Virus record (IMG/VR): IMGVR_UViG_3300018875_000062
Span: 1-64,000 of that record
Length of the DNA: 64,000 bases
Strand: one strand, 5' to 3'
DNA from: a virus
Position 1 is the first letter of the stretch; every line of letters begins with the position of its first letter. A program made the position numbers and the translations under genes. Below the pieces are notes generated by a model, which was not told the DNA's origin, searched no databases, and was given only the letters and a program-made list of their open reading frames with translations. Shown piece after piece: positions 43,869-53,007 of this stretch.

Positions 43869-44492
43869 CTAGATTGTGATCACGATGGCCGGCGTGCGGT
43901 TCTCACGATCCGTCTCACGGCGCTGCTTTGGCGTGCCTTCGCTCGAGGCCAAGGGCGTGCGATAAGTGAAGCGGATGTTGGCCATATTGCCGAAGCGCTT
44001 CTTGGCAAGCGTGGCGACCGCCTGAAACACGCCATCAGGGGCTTGGTCGGATAGGCCGCGCTCAATCTTGCGGCTGTACGGTTGAGTATTGAGGTAAACC
44101 GCCTCCTTGAAGGGCGGAACCGGCTGGCCGGGGTCAAGTTCAACGCCATCAACGAAGAAGGCAAAGGACCGTTGATACTCGCCGGTCAGAACCGGGGCAT
44201 GAATGACGAGCTGCTCTCCGATCCAGGCAAACAGGTCGTCCAGAAGCTCGAAGTCGAAGACGATCACGCCATCCGGCTTGACCGACTCCAGCGGTGCGCC
44301 CTCGCGGCGGTCGACGAAGGTCTGATGCGGCGGCACGCGGCCAAGAGCCTGCCGGTTGACCTCCTGGGCCTCGGCAAGGCGCTCCCGCGCATAAGCCGCG
44401 AGACGGGCGCTCTGCGCCTGGGGCGAGAGCGTGCGCTGCATGATCAACTCGATGTTCCGGTTGATCGGGGTGATCTTGGTGCGAACGGCCAT
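43869..44492 (-). CDS. Tail completion protein (HK97 gp10-like position)
   Basis: The protein has 207 residues from ATG 44492. The N-terminus is helical (LAAYARERLAEAQEVNRQAL); the middle has VIVFDFELLDDLFAWIGEQL and APVLTGEYQRSFAFFVDG, a pattern seen in gp10-like and HK97 head-tail proteins (aPvlTGxyrxS). It lies between the head closure and tail terminator genes. The role is inferred from position plus that motif. Confidence 0.65.
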   Translation of the reverse strand: MAVRTKITPINRNIELIMQRTLSPQAQSARLAAYARERLAEAQEVNRQALGRVPPHQTFVDRREGAPLESVKPDGVIVFDFELLDDLFAWIGEQLVIHAPVLTGEYQRSFAFFVDGVELDPGQPVPPFKEAVYLNTQPYSRKIERGLSDQAPDGVFQAVATLAKKRFGNMANIRFTYRTPLASSEGTPKQRRETDRENRTPAIVITI

Positions 44493-44827
44493 CAGCCCTT
44501 CACCTGAAGTTCGATCCGGACCAGAACGTCGTTCATCTTCACGGGCACGGCCGCCACGATGGAGCGCACGCGCCCGTCGATGGTGATCCAATCGCCCTCC
44601 TGCAGCATGCCACCGGGCCAAGTCTTCAGGCTGGACGGCGACAGGATGACCTTGCTGTCCTTCTGCGTGATGCCGCCGATGAGTTCTTCGGGGTCGTAGC
44701 CGCGGACATGCGCCTTTACGGTCGCTGTTGCCACCGGCGCCGATGACGTACCGCGGCGAAGGGCTACGGTCTGCCCGTATTTGGCGATAGCACGGTCCAG
44801 AGCGTTGATGGCTTGGCGCGGGGTCAT
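44492..44827 (-). CDS. Head closure protein
   Basis: This 111-residue protein is mostly beta (VALRRGTSSAPVATATVKAH; DWITIDGRVRSIVAAVPVKM), the style of head-tail stopper proteins (gpFII/SPP1 gp16-like). Its start touches the adaptor gene end and its stop overlaps the next start by one base. The assignment rests on order and fold style. Confidence 0.65.
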   Translation of the reverse strand: MTPRQAINALDRAIAKYGQTVALRRGTSSAPVATATVKAHVRGYDPEELIGGITQKDSKVILSPSSLKTWPGGMLQEGDWITIDGRVRSIVAAVPVKMNDVLVRIELQVKG

Positions 44828-45442
44828 TCAGAAGGTTCTCGCCATCACGAAGGGCCGCAGAAGCCCCTCAGCCTCGGGATGGGGCAGCGTCGAGACCTGT
44901 CCCGGCACCCAATAATCGGTTCGCCCAACGCCCTCGACCGTCTCGCTCTTGGTGAGCGGGTCGCGCTGGCGGCCGGCAATGATTGCGGAGATGATCAGAA
45001 CGGTGGCCCGTTCGACCATGACGGGCAGATCCCGTCCCTCCTCTCCAGGGAGGATAAAGCCCGCCGTGTAGGTGACATCCGTTGCCCCGTGGCGCCACGC
45101 GATGACGCCGCGACCCGAGATCCGTGACAGCAGTCCGGAACGGGCATCGAGGCGATAATCCGGCGAGGTCAGGGCGATCCCGCCCGAGGTCACGCCCGTG
45201 ATGGCAACAACGGGCGTTCGGCTTAGGATGAGCGGCCCCGCAGCAGACCCGAAGAAACTCTCGGTGACCGTCTCGCGTGCGAAGACGCGGTTGCAGTATT
45301 CCGCCACGAGTCCCGACGCTTGGTCGATCAGGGCCTCAACAGCAGCATCGTTCATCTCAGCCGCCGTGACGCCGGTTTCGGCACGGACGGCCGCGACGGT
45401 CGTCAGCCGGGCGCTTTCCGCCGGCGTCACAACGGTGATCAT
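44828..45442 (-). CDS. Head-tail connector (adaptor, HK97 gp6-like)
   Basis: This 204-residue protein has a helical N-terminus (AEMNDAAVEALIDQASGLVA) typical of the gp6-like adaptor family and a beta middle (SFFGSAAGPLILSRTPVVAI). The adaptor binds the portal ring and starts neck assembly. The gene sits just after the capsid block, as expected. Confidence 0.75.
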   Translation of the reverse strand: MITVVTPAESARLTTVAAVRAETGVTAAEMNDAAVEALIDQASGLVAEYCNRVFARETVTESFFGSAAGPLILSRTPVVAITGVTSGGIALTSPDYRLDARSGLLSRISGRGVIAWRHGATDVTYTAGFILPGEEGRDLPVMVERATVLIISAIIAGRQRDPLTKSETVEGVGRTDYWVPGQVSTLPHPEAEGLLRPFVMARTF

Positions 45443-45444
45443 GC

Positions 45445-45690
45445 TTACTTCTCGCCCTTGAGGTTGCGCTCGACGGCTTCGGAGCCGCTCAGCGTCGGGT
45501 CGTTGAAGTCGATGCGGTTCTGATCCTCAGTCGTGTCGGCGCGCGGGTTGTCATCGACAGCGGGATGGGACGGGTCCACATCCGCCACGGTCTGACGGGG
45601 CGCGCCCGAAGGGTCGAACTCGGTCGCGGGTGCGACATTCGCCTTCTTCTGTTCGGTCTCCGTGGTAACGGAGGTCTTTTTGGTAGCCAT
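45445..45690 (-). CDS. Small disordered phage protein
   Basis: The protein has 81 residues from ATG 45690, which follows GAAGGAGAAAGACC. It is polar and probably disordered (TKKTSVTTETEQKKANVAPA; HPAVDDNPRADTTEDQNRID). Similar short acidic proteins lie between capsid and connector genes in other phages. No function is known. Confidence 0.55.
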   Translation of the reverse strand: MATKKTSVTTETEQKKANVAPATEFDPSGAPRQTVADVDPSHPAVDDNPRADTTEDQNRIDFNDPTLSGSEAVERNLKGEK

Positions 45691-45730
45691 GGTCTTTCTC
45701 CTTCGCGAAAGGGGTGAGAAGCTCACCTAC

Positions 45731-45754
45731 AAAAAGGGCCCCAAGAAGGGGCCC
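45731..45754 (-). terminator. Rho-independent terminator after the capsid gene
   Basis: On the minus strand GGGCCCC and GGGGCCC form a perfect 7-bp GC stem with a 5-base loop, followed by TTTTT. It lies 25 bp past the capsid stop. It would reduce transcription into the downstream head-tail genes, giving more capsid than tail transcript, unless an antiterminator acts. Confidence 0.85.
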
Positions 45755-45778
45755 TGATTGTCGTTATCGTGAGATCGC

Positions 45779-47143
45779 TTAGGCCGCGACCACCAGGGCC
45801 CGCATGGGCTCCGGATTGTAGACGCCACCACCAACGCGCTTCGTGGTGTAGAAGTGCACGAAGGGCTTGTTGGTGAAGGGGTCGCGCAGGACGCGGATCC
45901 CGATGCGGTCCACGACCAGATAGGTCGCGTCCATATCGCCGTAGAGGGCCGCAATGTTCCCCGCAGCCACCGCCGGCATGTCCGGGATGTCCACGATCTG
46001 CTCGCCTGCCAGAGTGGCCGGCTGACCGGCCGCATAGGAGGGCTGCCAGAGGTAGTTGCCCTGACCGTCCTTCAGCTTGCGCATGGCGGCCTGCGACTGC
46101 CGGTTCGTGTAGAGCTTCGCGTTGGCGCGGAACTCGCCCGGCAGGCTGTAGAACAGGTCGATAAAGCCGTCGGACGTGAATGCGGCGGCGGCGCCACTCT
46201 TCACGACTGGGATTGCGCCCCACGGATGGCGGGCTGCATTGGCCGCACCGGTGACATAGGTCAGGATGCCGTGCGGCTTGTTCACGCCGTCGCCGGACAG
46301 GAAGGCGATGCCCTCCTGGCGAGCGAACTCGGTGTCCACCTCGTCGGCGAGCCACTGCTCGAGATCGATGGCAGCATCGTCCAAGAGCTGCTGCGAGATC
46401 GCCGGGTTGGCGTAAATCTCGCCCAGCGGGAAGTCGAGCTGGCCGATCTGCGGCGTGGAGGTGGCCGGACGAGACGCCGTTTCACCCACCCAGCCGGAGC
46501 CGACCGCGCGATCCGTGAACAGCTTCTTGAAGCCTGCCGTGGTGATCGAGATCACGCGGGCGTTCGCTCGGATCGGGGAGACCTGCTTGAGCTTGCCGGT
46601 GATGGTGCGGTCCCATTCCACCGGAGCCAGGAAGCCACCGTCCGGGTCGGAGCCCTTGGTCATGGCGGCCTGCACGTCGCCCTTCCGCATGTGAGCCTTG
46701 AAGGCCTTCACATATTCAGGATCGGCCGGGATATCGCCAATGCCGCTGCCGCCGAGATTGGCTGCGGCGATCTTGGCGTTGATCTCATCGATCGCTGCCT
46801 GGAAGTTGCCGACAGCGCTGTTGATGCGCTCGACCTTCTCATCGAGAACCACATCAGCCTTGCTGTTCAGCTTTTCTTCGTGGCTCTTCTTGAACTCCTC
46901 GAAGGCGTTCTGAAGAGCGGCGATCATGGCTTTAGGGTCGGTCGTGTCGGCGCGGACGCCGAGCGCCGACACGGCACGCGGGAAGCTGACTGCACCAGCC
47001 GCCACAAGGGCGAATGGAGCAACGGCAGAAACAGAGGAAGCAGCCTGCACGACATCGCCCATGGCGAATGCCGCGTCAGAGATGGAGAACATGGCGGCGG
47101 CAGCCAGTGCCGCGACCATGAAGAGGCGAGCAAAGCGAGACAT
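45779..47143 (-). CDS. Major capsid protein (HK97 fold) with signal-peptide-like N-terminus
   Basis: This 454-residue protein has a scaffold-like delta domain (FEEFKKSHEEKLNSKADVVL, about 83-150) and HK97-fold body (GSDPDGGFLAPVEWDRTITG; GWVGETASRPATSTPQIGQL; GVNKPHGIL). Odd is the first 70 residues: a basic start, a hydrophobic stretch (FARLFMVAALAAAAMFSI) and an AFA cleavage-like site, then another apolar region before the usual start of such proteins near MIAALQNAF (codon at 46927). The start is supported by AAAGGACGGACTTAA before ATG 47143. The extension may be cut off with the delta domain by the prohead protease. Confidence 0.9.
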   Translation of the reverse strand: MSRFARLFMVAALAAAAMFSISDAAFAMGDVVQAASSVSAVAPFALVAAGAVSFPRAVSALGVRADTTDPKAMIAALQNAFEEFKKSHEEKLNSKADVVLDEKVERINSAVGNFQAAIDEINAKIAAANLGGSGIGDIPADPEYVKAFKAHMRKGDVQAAMTKGSDPDGGFLAPVEWDRTITGKLKQVSPIRANARVISITTAGFKKLFTDRAVGSGWVGETASRPATSTPQIGQLDFPLGEIYANPAISQQLLDDAAIDLEQWLADEVDTEFARQEGIAFLSGDGVNKPHGILTYVTGAANAARHPWGAIPVVKSGAAAAFTSDGFIDLFYSLPGEFRANAKLYTNRQSQAAMRKLKDGQGNYLWQPSYAAGQPATLAGEQIVDIPDMPAVAAGNIAALYGDMDATYLVVDRIGIRVLRDPFTNKPFVHFYTTKRVGGGVYNPEPMRALVVAA

Positions 47144-47156
47144 TTAAGTCCGTCCT

Positions 47157-48035
47157 TTACGATTTCAGGGTTGCAAGAAGCCCGGCCAGGCCGGAGTAGA
47201 TTTCGCCGTCAGCGCCTGGCGTGACAGCAAGGTCAATGGCAGCGCCGGGCGTGCCCTTGATCTTGTTGATGCGAGCCCGCGCCTCAGAGCGCGACAGACC
47301 CGCAGAAACGAGTTGCAGTTCCATGGCCCGCAGATCGTTGACCTGCCGGTCCTTGGCCTTGGCGTCCTCATCCGTCGTGATAGCGTCGGCCGGGAGCAAG
47401 GCGTCCGCGAAGCCGCGATCAATCGCTTGGGAACCGGACATGAACGTCTCGGCATCCATCCACTTCGCGATATCCTCGGGCTTCTGTCCGGAGCGGGCTG
47501 CGTAGAGGTCGACCATGGCCTGATCGAACGGCGCCAGCCATTCGGCGGTCTCGGCCATGTCGTGGCGGTTGCCGATGGCCAGCACCCAACAATTGTGGAT
47601 CATGATGAAGGATGCGGCACCAATCTCGATAGTGTCGCCGGCCATGGCGATGATAGACGCTGCCGACGCAGCCATGCCCATGACCTTGACCGTGATCGGC
47701 TGAGGGTGTTCGCGCAGGACGTTGTAGATCGCGATACCCTCGAACATGTCGCCACCGGGCGAATTGATCTGGATCTCGACGGGACGGTCGCCGATGGCTC
47801 GGAGTTGCGAAGCGACCTTCTTGGCGGTGACACCGCCGCCAGTCCAGTAGTCCTCGCCTATGGTATCGAACATGGTGATAACGTTGTCACCCATGCTCAC
47901 GGCGCGTACACCGGCAGCATCTTCGGCCCAGCGGTCGAACACCTGCGGCTTTGTGAACGCATGAACGTCCTGGCGCACGGGCAATGGCATCGCGCTTGGC
48001 CGTGCCATGGCAAAAACCTTCAGGTTACGCGGCAT
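47157..48035 (-). CDS. ClpP-type prohead protease
   Basis: The protein has 292 residues from ATG 48035, which follows GGAGGTGGTAGCA. It has the ClpP-like fold: INSPGGDMFEGIAIYNVLRE (oxyanion region), catalytic Ser in VMGMAASAASIIAMAG and His in ASFIMIHNCW. A C-terminal tail of about 80 residues is helical and may act as internal scaffold. It lies between portal and capsid as in HK97-like phages and overlaps the portal gene by 11 bp. It processes the capsid delta domain during maturation. Confidence 0.88.
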   Translation of the reverse strand: MPRNLKVFAMARPSAMPLPVRQDVHAFTKPQVFDRWAEDAAGVRAVSMGDNVITMFDTIGEDYWTGGGVTAKKVASQLRAIGDRPVEIQINSPGGDMFEGIAIYNVLREHPQPITVKVMGMAASAASIIAMAGDTIEIGAASFIMIHNCWVLAIGNRHDMAETAEWLAPFDQAMVDLYAARSGQKPEDIAKWMDAETFMSGSQAIDRGFADALLPADAITTDEDAKAKDRQVNDLRAMELQLVSAGLSRSEARARINKIKGTPGAAIDLAVTPGADGEIYSGLAGLLATLKS

Positions 48036-49326
48036 TGCTACCACCTCCATCAGCAGGCACCGTCTGGCCCGCTTTCTGTGTCATGGGATTCAGGAGTCCT
48101 TTGCCGTCCGGATGCTCGGGCATGTCGAGCATGTCGCGGACCTCGTTCGCTTCCATCCATGGCTTGTGGCCGCCGGCGCCGAGCGCCTTGGCGAAGAACT
48201 CGCCCTGATCCTTCATCGACCCGCGCAGAAGCGCGCCAGCATTGAACTTGGCCTCGTATTCGTCCTTCTCTTTACCCACGAGAAGAGACCGCTCGATGGC
48301 CTGCTGCCAGGCCTCGAACCATGGATTGAGCGCATAACGGACGAAAAACTGCCCCAGAACGTCGATGCCGGATCCCCATGAGGTCTCATCGACCATCAAC
48401 AGGGGCCGCGGGATGCCGAACACGCGGGCGATCTCCTCGACCTGGCGGGCTCGCGTCTCGTTCGACTGCGCATCCTTCGGACTCGGACCTATCGGCTTGT
48501 ATTCAAGGCCTTCTTCAAGGATGGGCGTCTGTCCGGCATTCGCCGCGCCGCCATACCGCGCCTGCCATGAGGCCAGAAGCCGCTCATAGGCGGTATCGCT
48601 CAAGGACTTTTCGGTCCGGAGCGTGCCGTCCACGAAACTGCCGTTCTTGAACACCCGGCCGAGCGCGAGGTCGGCAGCCAAGGCGAGCCCAATGGCGTCA
48701 CGAGCCATCTGCACGAGCGAAATTCCGTTCAATCCGTCAATGGACAGACCACGCAGATGAAAGACCTCTTCCGGCTTCAGGATGCGCTTGCCGCCCTTCG
48801 GCGGCTGATATTCATAATGGATCGACCAATCATCGTTCTGGACGATCTTCACCCAATCCGGGTTGAGCGGCACGAGCCGAGCAATTTTGTCGGTCCCGGC
48901 CCTGATGTCACGCGACCGGACGATAAGGGCATAGCCATTACCCTTCACCAAAGCCCGGAACTGCATCAGGCTCCGGAAATCGAAGGCCGTCTGCCAGTTG
49001 TTCGGCTCCCGGTGCAGAAGCCGGAACAGCCGGTGATCGGCGGCCTTTTCCTTGGTCTCGCTCCGAATGAGGTGCAGCGGCAGCATGCCGATGGCATTCG
49101 AGATCAGGCTTACCGAGCGGAAGACGGCGGGGTTCTCAAGTGCCCGCTTGACGTTGACCGTCACACCGGAGGACGACTCCGGTCCATCTCGCAGAAAATC
49201 CAGGAGCCCCGGGTCATCAAGGGAATAGTATTCAATCGCCGCACGAGGTTGCCCGCTCGGCTGCGCAACCGATGCCGCGGCGCTCTGGCGAGGCCTGAAG
49301 AAATCGAGGAAGCCCATCAGCCTCAT
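48025..49326 (-). CDS. Portal protein (HK97 family)
   Basis: This 433-residue protein shows the HK97 portal pattern: GVTVNVKRALENPAVFRSVS near the start, HRLFRLLHREPNNWQTAFDF, MQFRALVKGNGYALIVRSRD, and the C-terminal WGSGIDVLGQFFVRYALNPW. It forms the ring through which DNA enters. The first ATG overlaps the terminase stop (ATGA); a second in-frame ATG 9 bp later (MGFLDFF) is a common portal start and equally possible. Confidence 0.9.
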   Translation of the reverse strand: MRLMGFLDFFRPRQSAAASVAQPSGQPRAAIEYYSLDDPGLLDFLRDGPESSSGVTVNVKRALENPAVFRSVSLISNAIGMLPLHLIRSETKEKAADHRLFRLLHREPNNWQTAFDFRSLMQFRALVKGNGYALIVRSRDIRAGTDKIARLVPLNPDWVKIVQNDDWSIHYEYQPPKGGKRILKPEEVFHLRGLSIDGLNGISLVQMARDAIGLALAADLALGRVFKNGSFVDGTLRTEKSLSDTAYERLLASWQARYGGAANAGQTPILEEGLEYKPIGPSPKDAQSNETRARQVEEIARVFGIPRPLLMVDETSWGSGIDVLGQFFVRYALNPWFEAWQQAIERSLLVGKEKDEYEAKFNAGALLRGSMKDQGEFFAKALGAGGHKPWMEANEVRDMLDMPEHPDGKGLLNPMTQKAGQTVPADGGGSNAA

Positions 49327-50999
49327 ACCATCCGGATGCCGCGGCTCTCATAGACGCTAGGGCCTTGAGCCGCTGGGTTCTTGCTCATCAGAGCCACCGC
49401 GTTGAAAGTCGCCATCAGCGGGTCGATCTTGGCCGAGCCCGCCACCTGCTTCGTGATCGTGATGGCGTTGCCCTTGGGCTCCACCTTTGCATTTCCGACC
49501 GCCCAGGCCATGAGACGCTGACCGCAATGGGTCAGATCCCCGCTTGCCAGCTTCACCTCGGTCGTCTTGATGGCGCCCTGGAGCTGGTAGCCCTGCGAGA
49601 CGCCGACAACCCGGTCCTGTCCCTCGATGCCCTCGGCCGCCATCGCGTCCACGATCATGCCGACGCCCATAGGGTCCAAGCCCACCGTCGCGAGCTTGCC
49701 GGTCTCGTTGATCGCGGCCACCCGGCTCGCCACATCGGCGAACGCATCGCGCATGTCGTCAACGACCGTCAGATCCTTGTCATTCTCGAAGTCCCGCAGG
49801 AGCGGCGCAGTGTCCTTCCGGCGCTCCAGAACGAGCTCGTGTGCCCAGGCGTGGGACCAGTGCAGCCATTCCCGTGTCACGGCATCCCGCCCGATCACGG
49901 ACATGGCCAGAAGGTCGTCCAGGCCGCCACCGTCGATGCCGACCGTCACCACTTCAGACCGTTCAAGCAGGGCATCTAGCGTCAGGTCCGGATTCCCCTG
50001 CCCTTCCCAATAATCCGCCCCGATCCACCGGTCTGAGCGGAGCGAAAGCCCGATCTCGACATTCAGATGTTTGGACAGGAAGCCCCGCAGGGACTCCTCG
50101 CCGGTCTGCGCGGCCTTGTCGAACTCCCGTTCCAGGAACTCCACGTCGACCGAAGCCCCAAGGTTGGGGTTCGTGACGTAGAAGTTCGCCTTCTCCTTGT
50201 GCGCGCCAGCGTCGAGCATCCCCTTGGGGAACTCATACAGGACCGGCAGGAACCGCTTGTCCTTGATCAGCCCGTCGCGCACGCCGCGCGCATAGTTCAA
50301 TTTCTGCCGGAATACGCCCGCCGGCGGGTCGTCCGATTGCGTCGTAGCATAGATCACGAAGCCTTCAGGGCGTGACGCCAGACCGCCGATGGCCTCCCGC
50401 AGCATGTTCTCCGCATTCGCGCGCTTGCCGAAGAGCCAGAGCTCGTCAATCAGCGTGCCGATGGCCTTCTTGCCCGACACCGTGTCGCTGTCGGCAGCGA
50501 CCACCTTCAAGGTCGCCTTCGTCTGCCGGTGGGTGATCGTCCGGATGTGCTCCTGAACGTGCAGGAGGTCGTTCAACTCGTCGTCGGCCCGGATCATGTC
50601 CCGCGCCGGGAAGAAGCTGTTGTTCGCCACCTCGATCGTCGGCGCGATGATCTGGAACTCACCGCTCGAGCGCCAATTGCGGAGCAGCGCTGTCATCATG
50701 ATGCCCGAAGCGCCGGTCGACTTGGCATTCTTCTTGCTGATCAGCAGGAAGTATTCCGTGATCAGCCGGCGGCCAGTCTCCGCGTCGTAGGATCCGAAGA
50801 TCGCCGCCACGAAGTCCTTGAGCCAAGGCATCGCCGCCTTGCCCATTGTCGGGCTACCAGGCGCGTCCACGATCCGAAGCTGGTTGAAGACGCTGAGAGC
50901 CGCCTCGGCCTCCGCAGGGAACAACGGAGCGAATGGGATCAGGCTCTCACGATTGACGATCCTCCTCTCCCAATCCGGGCAGGCTGTTGTCCACTCCAT
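49323..50999 (-). CDS. Terminase large subunit
   Basis: This 558-residue protein has a Walker A-like SKKNAKSTGASG (about 89), Walker B GTLIDELWLFGKR (about 185), coupling motif YATTQSDDPP and, in the C-terminal nuclease half, VTVGIDGGGLDDLLAMSVI and ATVGLDPMGVGMIVDAMA, supplying acidic metal ligands. This is the Terminase_1/YmfN type seen with HK97-like portals. It packages and cuts concatemeric DNA. Confidence 0.92.
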   Translation of the reverse strand: MEWTTACPDWERRIVNRESLIPFAPLFPAEAEAALSVFNQLRIVDAPGSPTMGKAAMPWLKDFVAAIFGSYDAETGRRLITEYFLLISKKNAKSTGASGIMMTALLRNWRSSGEFQIIAPTIEVANNSFFPARDMIRADDELNDLLHVQEHIRTITHRQTKATLKVVAADSDTVSGKKAIGTLIDELWLFGKRANAENMLREAIGGLASRPEGFVIYATTQSDDPPAGVFRQKLNYARGVRDGLIKDKRFLPVLYEFPKGMLDAGAHKEKANFYVTNPNLGASVDVEFLEREFDKAAQTGEESLRGFLSKHLNVEIGLSLRSDRWIGADYWEGQGNPDLTLDALLERSEVVTVGIDGGGLDDLLAMSVIGRDAVTREWLHWSHAWAHELVLERRKDTAPLLRDFENDKDLTVVDDMRDAFADVASRVAAINETGKLATVGLDPMGVGMIVDAMAAEGIEGQDRVVGVSQGYQLQGAIKTTEVKLASGDLTHCGQRLMAWAVGNAKVEPKGNAITITKQVAGSAKIDPLMATFNAVALMSKNPAAQGPSVYESRGIRMV

Positions 51000-51002
51000 G
51001 GG

Positions 51003-51551
51003 TTACTTGTTGTCCACGACGAGCTTCGGGGGAGCCGGCGGGGCAAACTTGCCCCTCGCTGCCTCTCTGGCGGCGTCCTCACGCTGCTCTTTCTTGCCCT
51101 TCTCGCCCTCGACATCCTTCAGAGCACCCAAAGCCTGAGCAATCGTCTTGAGCGTCATGGATCGAGCCGGAAGGCTGACCGCCCTCATCATCGCGGTGCG
51201 ACGGCGCGTGTTCGCGTCCTCATGCGTCTCGTCTTCGATGAGATCCTCGATCTCCCCGATATGCGATGTGGTCGCGTCCAGCTCATCCAGGAGCCGAAGA
51301 GCCAAATCCCGCCCGATCTTGAGAGGGTCTGTCTGACGCCCCTCTCCGATCGCCCGAAACTCTCGAATTGGCGGGAGGATCGTTGCTACTGGACGGTGCG
51401 CAGTAGGCTTCTCGGTGCGCACCCATCCTTCAGCCGCAGCCTTCTTTCGAATAGCCGACTCCGACACACCGTATTTCTTCGCAATCTGGCGATTTGAAAG
51501 GGATCCAGCGCGATAGGCGCTCTCGATCTCCTGCCAGTTTTTCTTGCTCAT
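51003..51551 (-). CDS. Terminase small subunit
   Basis: The protein has 182 residues from ATG 51551. The N-terminal helix-turn-helix (YRAGSLSNRQIAKKYGVSES) is the DNA-binding part; a central helical oligomerisation region (LALRLLDELDATTSHIGEIE) and a charged tail follow. It precedes the large subunit by 3 bp. A GTG 15 bp upstream is an alternative start. Confidence 0.8.
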   Translation of the reverse strand: MSKKNWQEIESAYRAGSLSNRQIAKKYGVSESAIRKKAAAEGWVRTEKPTAHRPVATILPPIREFRAIGEGRQTDPLKIGRDLALRLLDELDATTSHIGEIEDLIEDETHEDANTRRRTAMMRAVSLPARSMTLKTIAQALGALKDVEGEKGKKEQREDAAREAARGKFAPPAPPKLVVDNK

Positions 51552-51672
51552 TATCCTGTCGCGCACCTGAAAGTGCGCACCTCAAACGCTCCAGAGGGGA
51601 AATTTTCCGCGCGTGCGCCCCCGGCCGGTTGTCGCCCCCAGGGATGTTACAGACTTTCGATGCCCCCGCCCC

Positions 51673-52038
51673 TCATCGTGCGAGGCGTCTGGCCTTCTCG
51701 TCTGCCGTCTTCCTGTTGTGGCAGGGCAAGCACATCAGCTTGATGTTCGCCCTATCGAGGGGAGCGCCGCCGTCCTTCAGTTCCTTGATGTGATCGCCAA
51801 TGATGCGGAGCGGTTTGCCCTTGTGATCGTGGGATCGTCCGCACTCCTCACAGGCGTTGCCTCTCTCTCGCTTGATGGCTGCGACCAGACCCCGCCATGC
51901 GGGGGACAGGTAGAACTCATCTGCTGTCTTAGGTGGGAGTTTGGCCACCCTCATGTCGAGGGGAGTGAGAGACGGACCAATGGTCTTGAGCGGAGCTCGC
52001 TCACGTGGCCTGTGCTTGAGGTCTAGGGGCTTGGGCAT
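51673..52038 (-). CDS. HNH endonuclease (packaging-associated)
   Basis: This 121-residue protein has a complete HNH core: CEECGRSHD (first zinc pair), IIGDHIKELKDGG (catalytic His), NIKLMCLPCHNRKT (second zinc pair and Asn/His). In HK97-like phages a small HNH protein next to terminase is needed for cos cleavage. The position just before terminase small subunit fits this role. Confidence 0.88.
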   Translation of the reverse strand: MPKPLDLKHRPRERAPLKTIGPSLTPLDMRVAKLPPKTADEFYLSPAWRGLVAAIKRERGNACEECGRSHDHKGKPLRIIGDHIKELKDGGAPLDRANIKLMCLPCHNRKTADEKARRLAR

Positions 52039-52134
52039 TCAGTTTGAGGTGGGTTTCCACAGTTGACGTATGGCGAACGCGTTGCAGCCCACTCAAGCGA
52101 CGCGCATGCTTCTGATCTCGGTAGGGAGAAGAGC

Positions 52135-52404
52135 ATGGAACAGAGAACGTTCGGGATCCAACGTTACAAATATTGCAGGCACGATGGGGTCTTGGAAAGA
52201 GCGGAAGCACAGACCCACATTCAAGCGCTAGACAGATACCATCTGGGCGGGGTCACAGAGTACACGTCATACCAGCCTAAGCTGCGCAATGATCTTCGCG
52301 CCAAAGTATGGGATGGTTCCGACATACGCTGGTACTACTCTAAGCGTTCGGAACGACTCCCTAAGCAGCGGATACTCAGGCCAAGTGAATGTCTCGGGCG
52401 ATGA
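52135..52404 (+). CDS. Unknown small protein
   Basis: The protein has 89 residues from ATG 52135, which follows GGGAGAAGAGC. It is basic, with many Tyr and Arg residues (FGIQRYKYCRHDGVLERAEA; IRWYYSKRSERLPKQRILRP). The family is not known. It is the first of a set of rightward accessory genes that interrupt the leftward phage transcription. Confidence 0.55.
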   Translation: MEQRTFGIQRYKYCRHDGVLERAEAQTHIQALDRYHLGGVTEYTSYQPKLRNDLRAKVWDGSDIRWYYSKRSERLPKQRILRPSECLGR

Positions 52405-52495
52405 TCCGAAGCTGATCCCGCAGCATCTCGGATAGCTGCAATTCCGTCTGGTTTTCCCTGAGTGTCAGGGTGAGGAAGCGGTAGAGAATGTCCAT
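52376..52495 (-). CDS. Possible 39-residue protein
   Basis: A 39-codon leftward frame (starting MDILYRFLTLTLRENQ) overlaps the end of the convergent gene. It is helical and charged but has no ribosome site, so the support is weak. Confidence 0.3.
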   Translation of the reverse strand: MDILYRFLTLTLRENQTELQLSEMLRDQLRIIARDIHLA

Positions 52496-52620
52496 AGGGC
52501 TACGTTATTACGCATAAGGAGGCTGGCTCGGCTCCATCGAGTGCTGGTTCCCCGCGACCCTGCTGGATATTGTCCAGCTTGTCCGAAAGGGGTAAGGCAC
52601 TGGCGGAGTCGGGCAAGTTC

Positions 52621-52839
52621 ATGATCCAGAAACTTCCTTCAATCGACCATTCGGTCTCGTTGCACGCTTATCGTGCCTACCTGCTCAATGAGCAGGGTCG
52701 CTTTATGAACGTGATTGAGCTCTTCTGCCGGGATGACGAGGATGCGATTGAGCAGGCCCGTCGTCTTGCCAATGATCATGCCGTGGAAATCTGGGAGCGG
52801 GATCGGAAGGTAGCGCTCATCCCAGCATCTAACTCCTGA
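52621..52839 (+). CDS. Unknown small protein
   Basis: The protein has 72 residues from ATG 52621 (an in-frame TTG lies 51 bp upstream). It has a beta start (SVSLHAYRAYLLNEQGRFMN) and a helical acidic end (DEDAIEQARRLANDHAVEIW), a pattern known from small alphaproteobacterial proteins of unknown role. The segment from 52496 to 52620 holds no gene. Confidence 0.55.
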   Translation: MIQKLPSIDHSVSLHAYRAYLLNEQGRFMNVIELFCRDDEDAIEQARRLANDHAVEIWERDRKVALIPASNS

Positions 52840-52891
52840 ACAGCCCCAGCCTCTCGGTCATGCTCTCTTCCACGTAGAGGTTCGGGGTCAC
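52829..52891 (-). pseudogene. Remnant related to the 38-residue ORF at 53246-53362
   Basis: A 20-codon leftward frame, VTPNLYVEESMTERLGLFRS, matches the end of the ORF 400 bp to the right (YVEEDIAERLRLLR). A stop lies just upstream in frame, so only the C-terminal part remains. It looks like a decayed duplicate. Confidence 0.35.
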
Positions 52892-53007
52892 CCCTTGTTA
52901 ACCCAGGCAGGATAGCTTTTCCGCTACCGAGGGTTGCCTTCATCCTTCATAACCGCTAGCTAGGCGGCCATTCGACCAGATAATTCATCCACTTCGGAGG
53001 AGCCGGA

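Noticed and set aside
45854-47224. Plus-strand frame of 456 codons
   Set aside because: It lies opposite the capsid gene and is rich in His, Arg and Gly as expected of a high-GC shadow.
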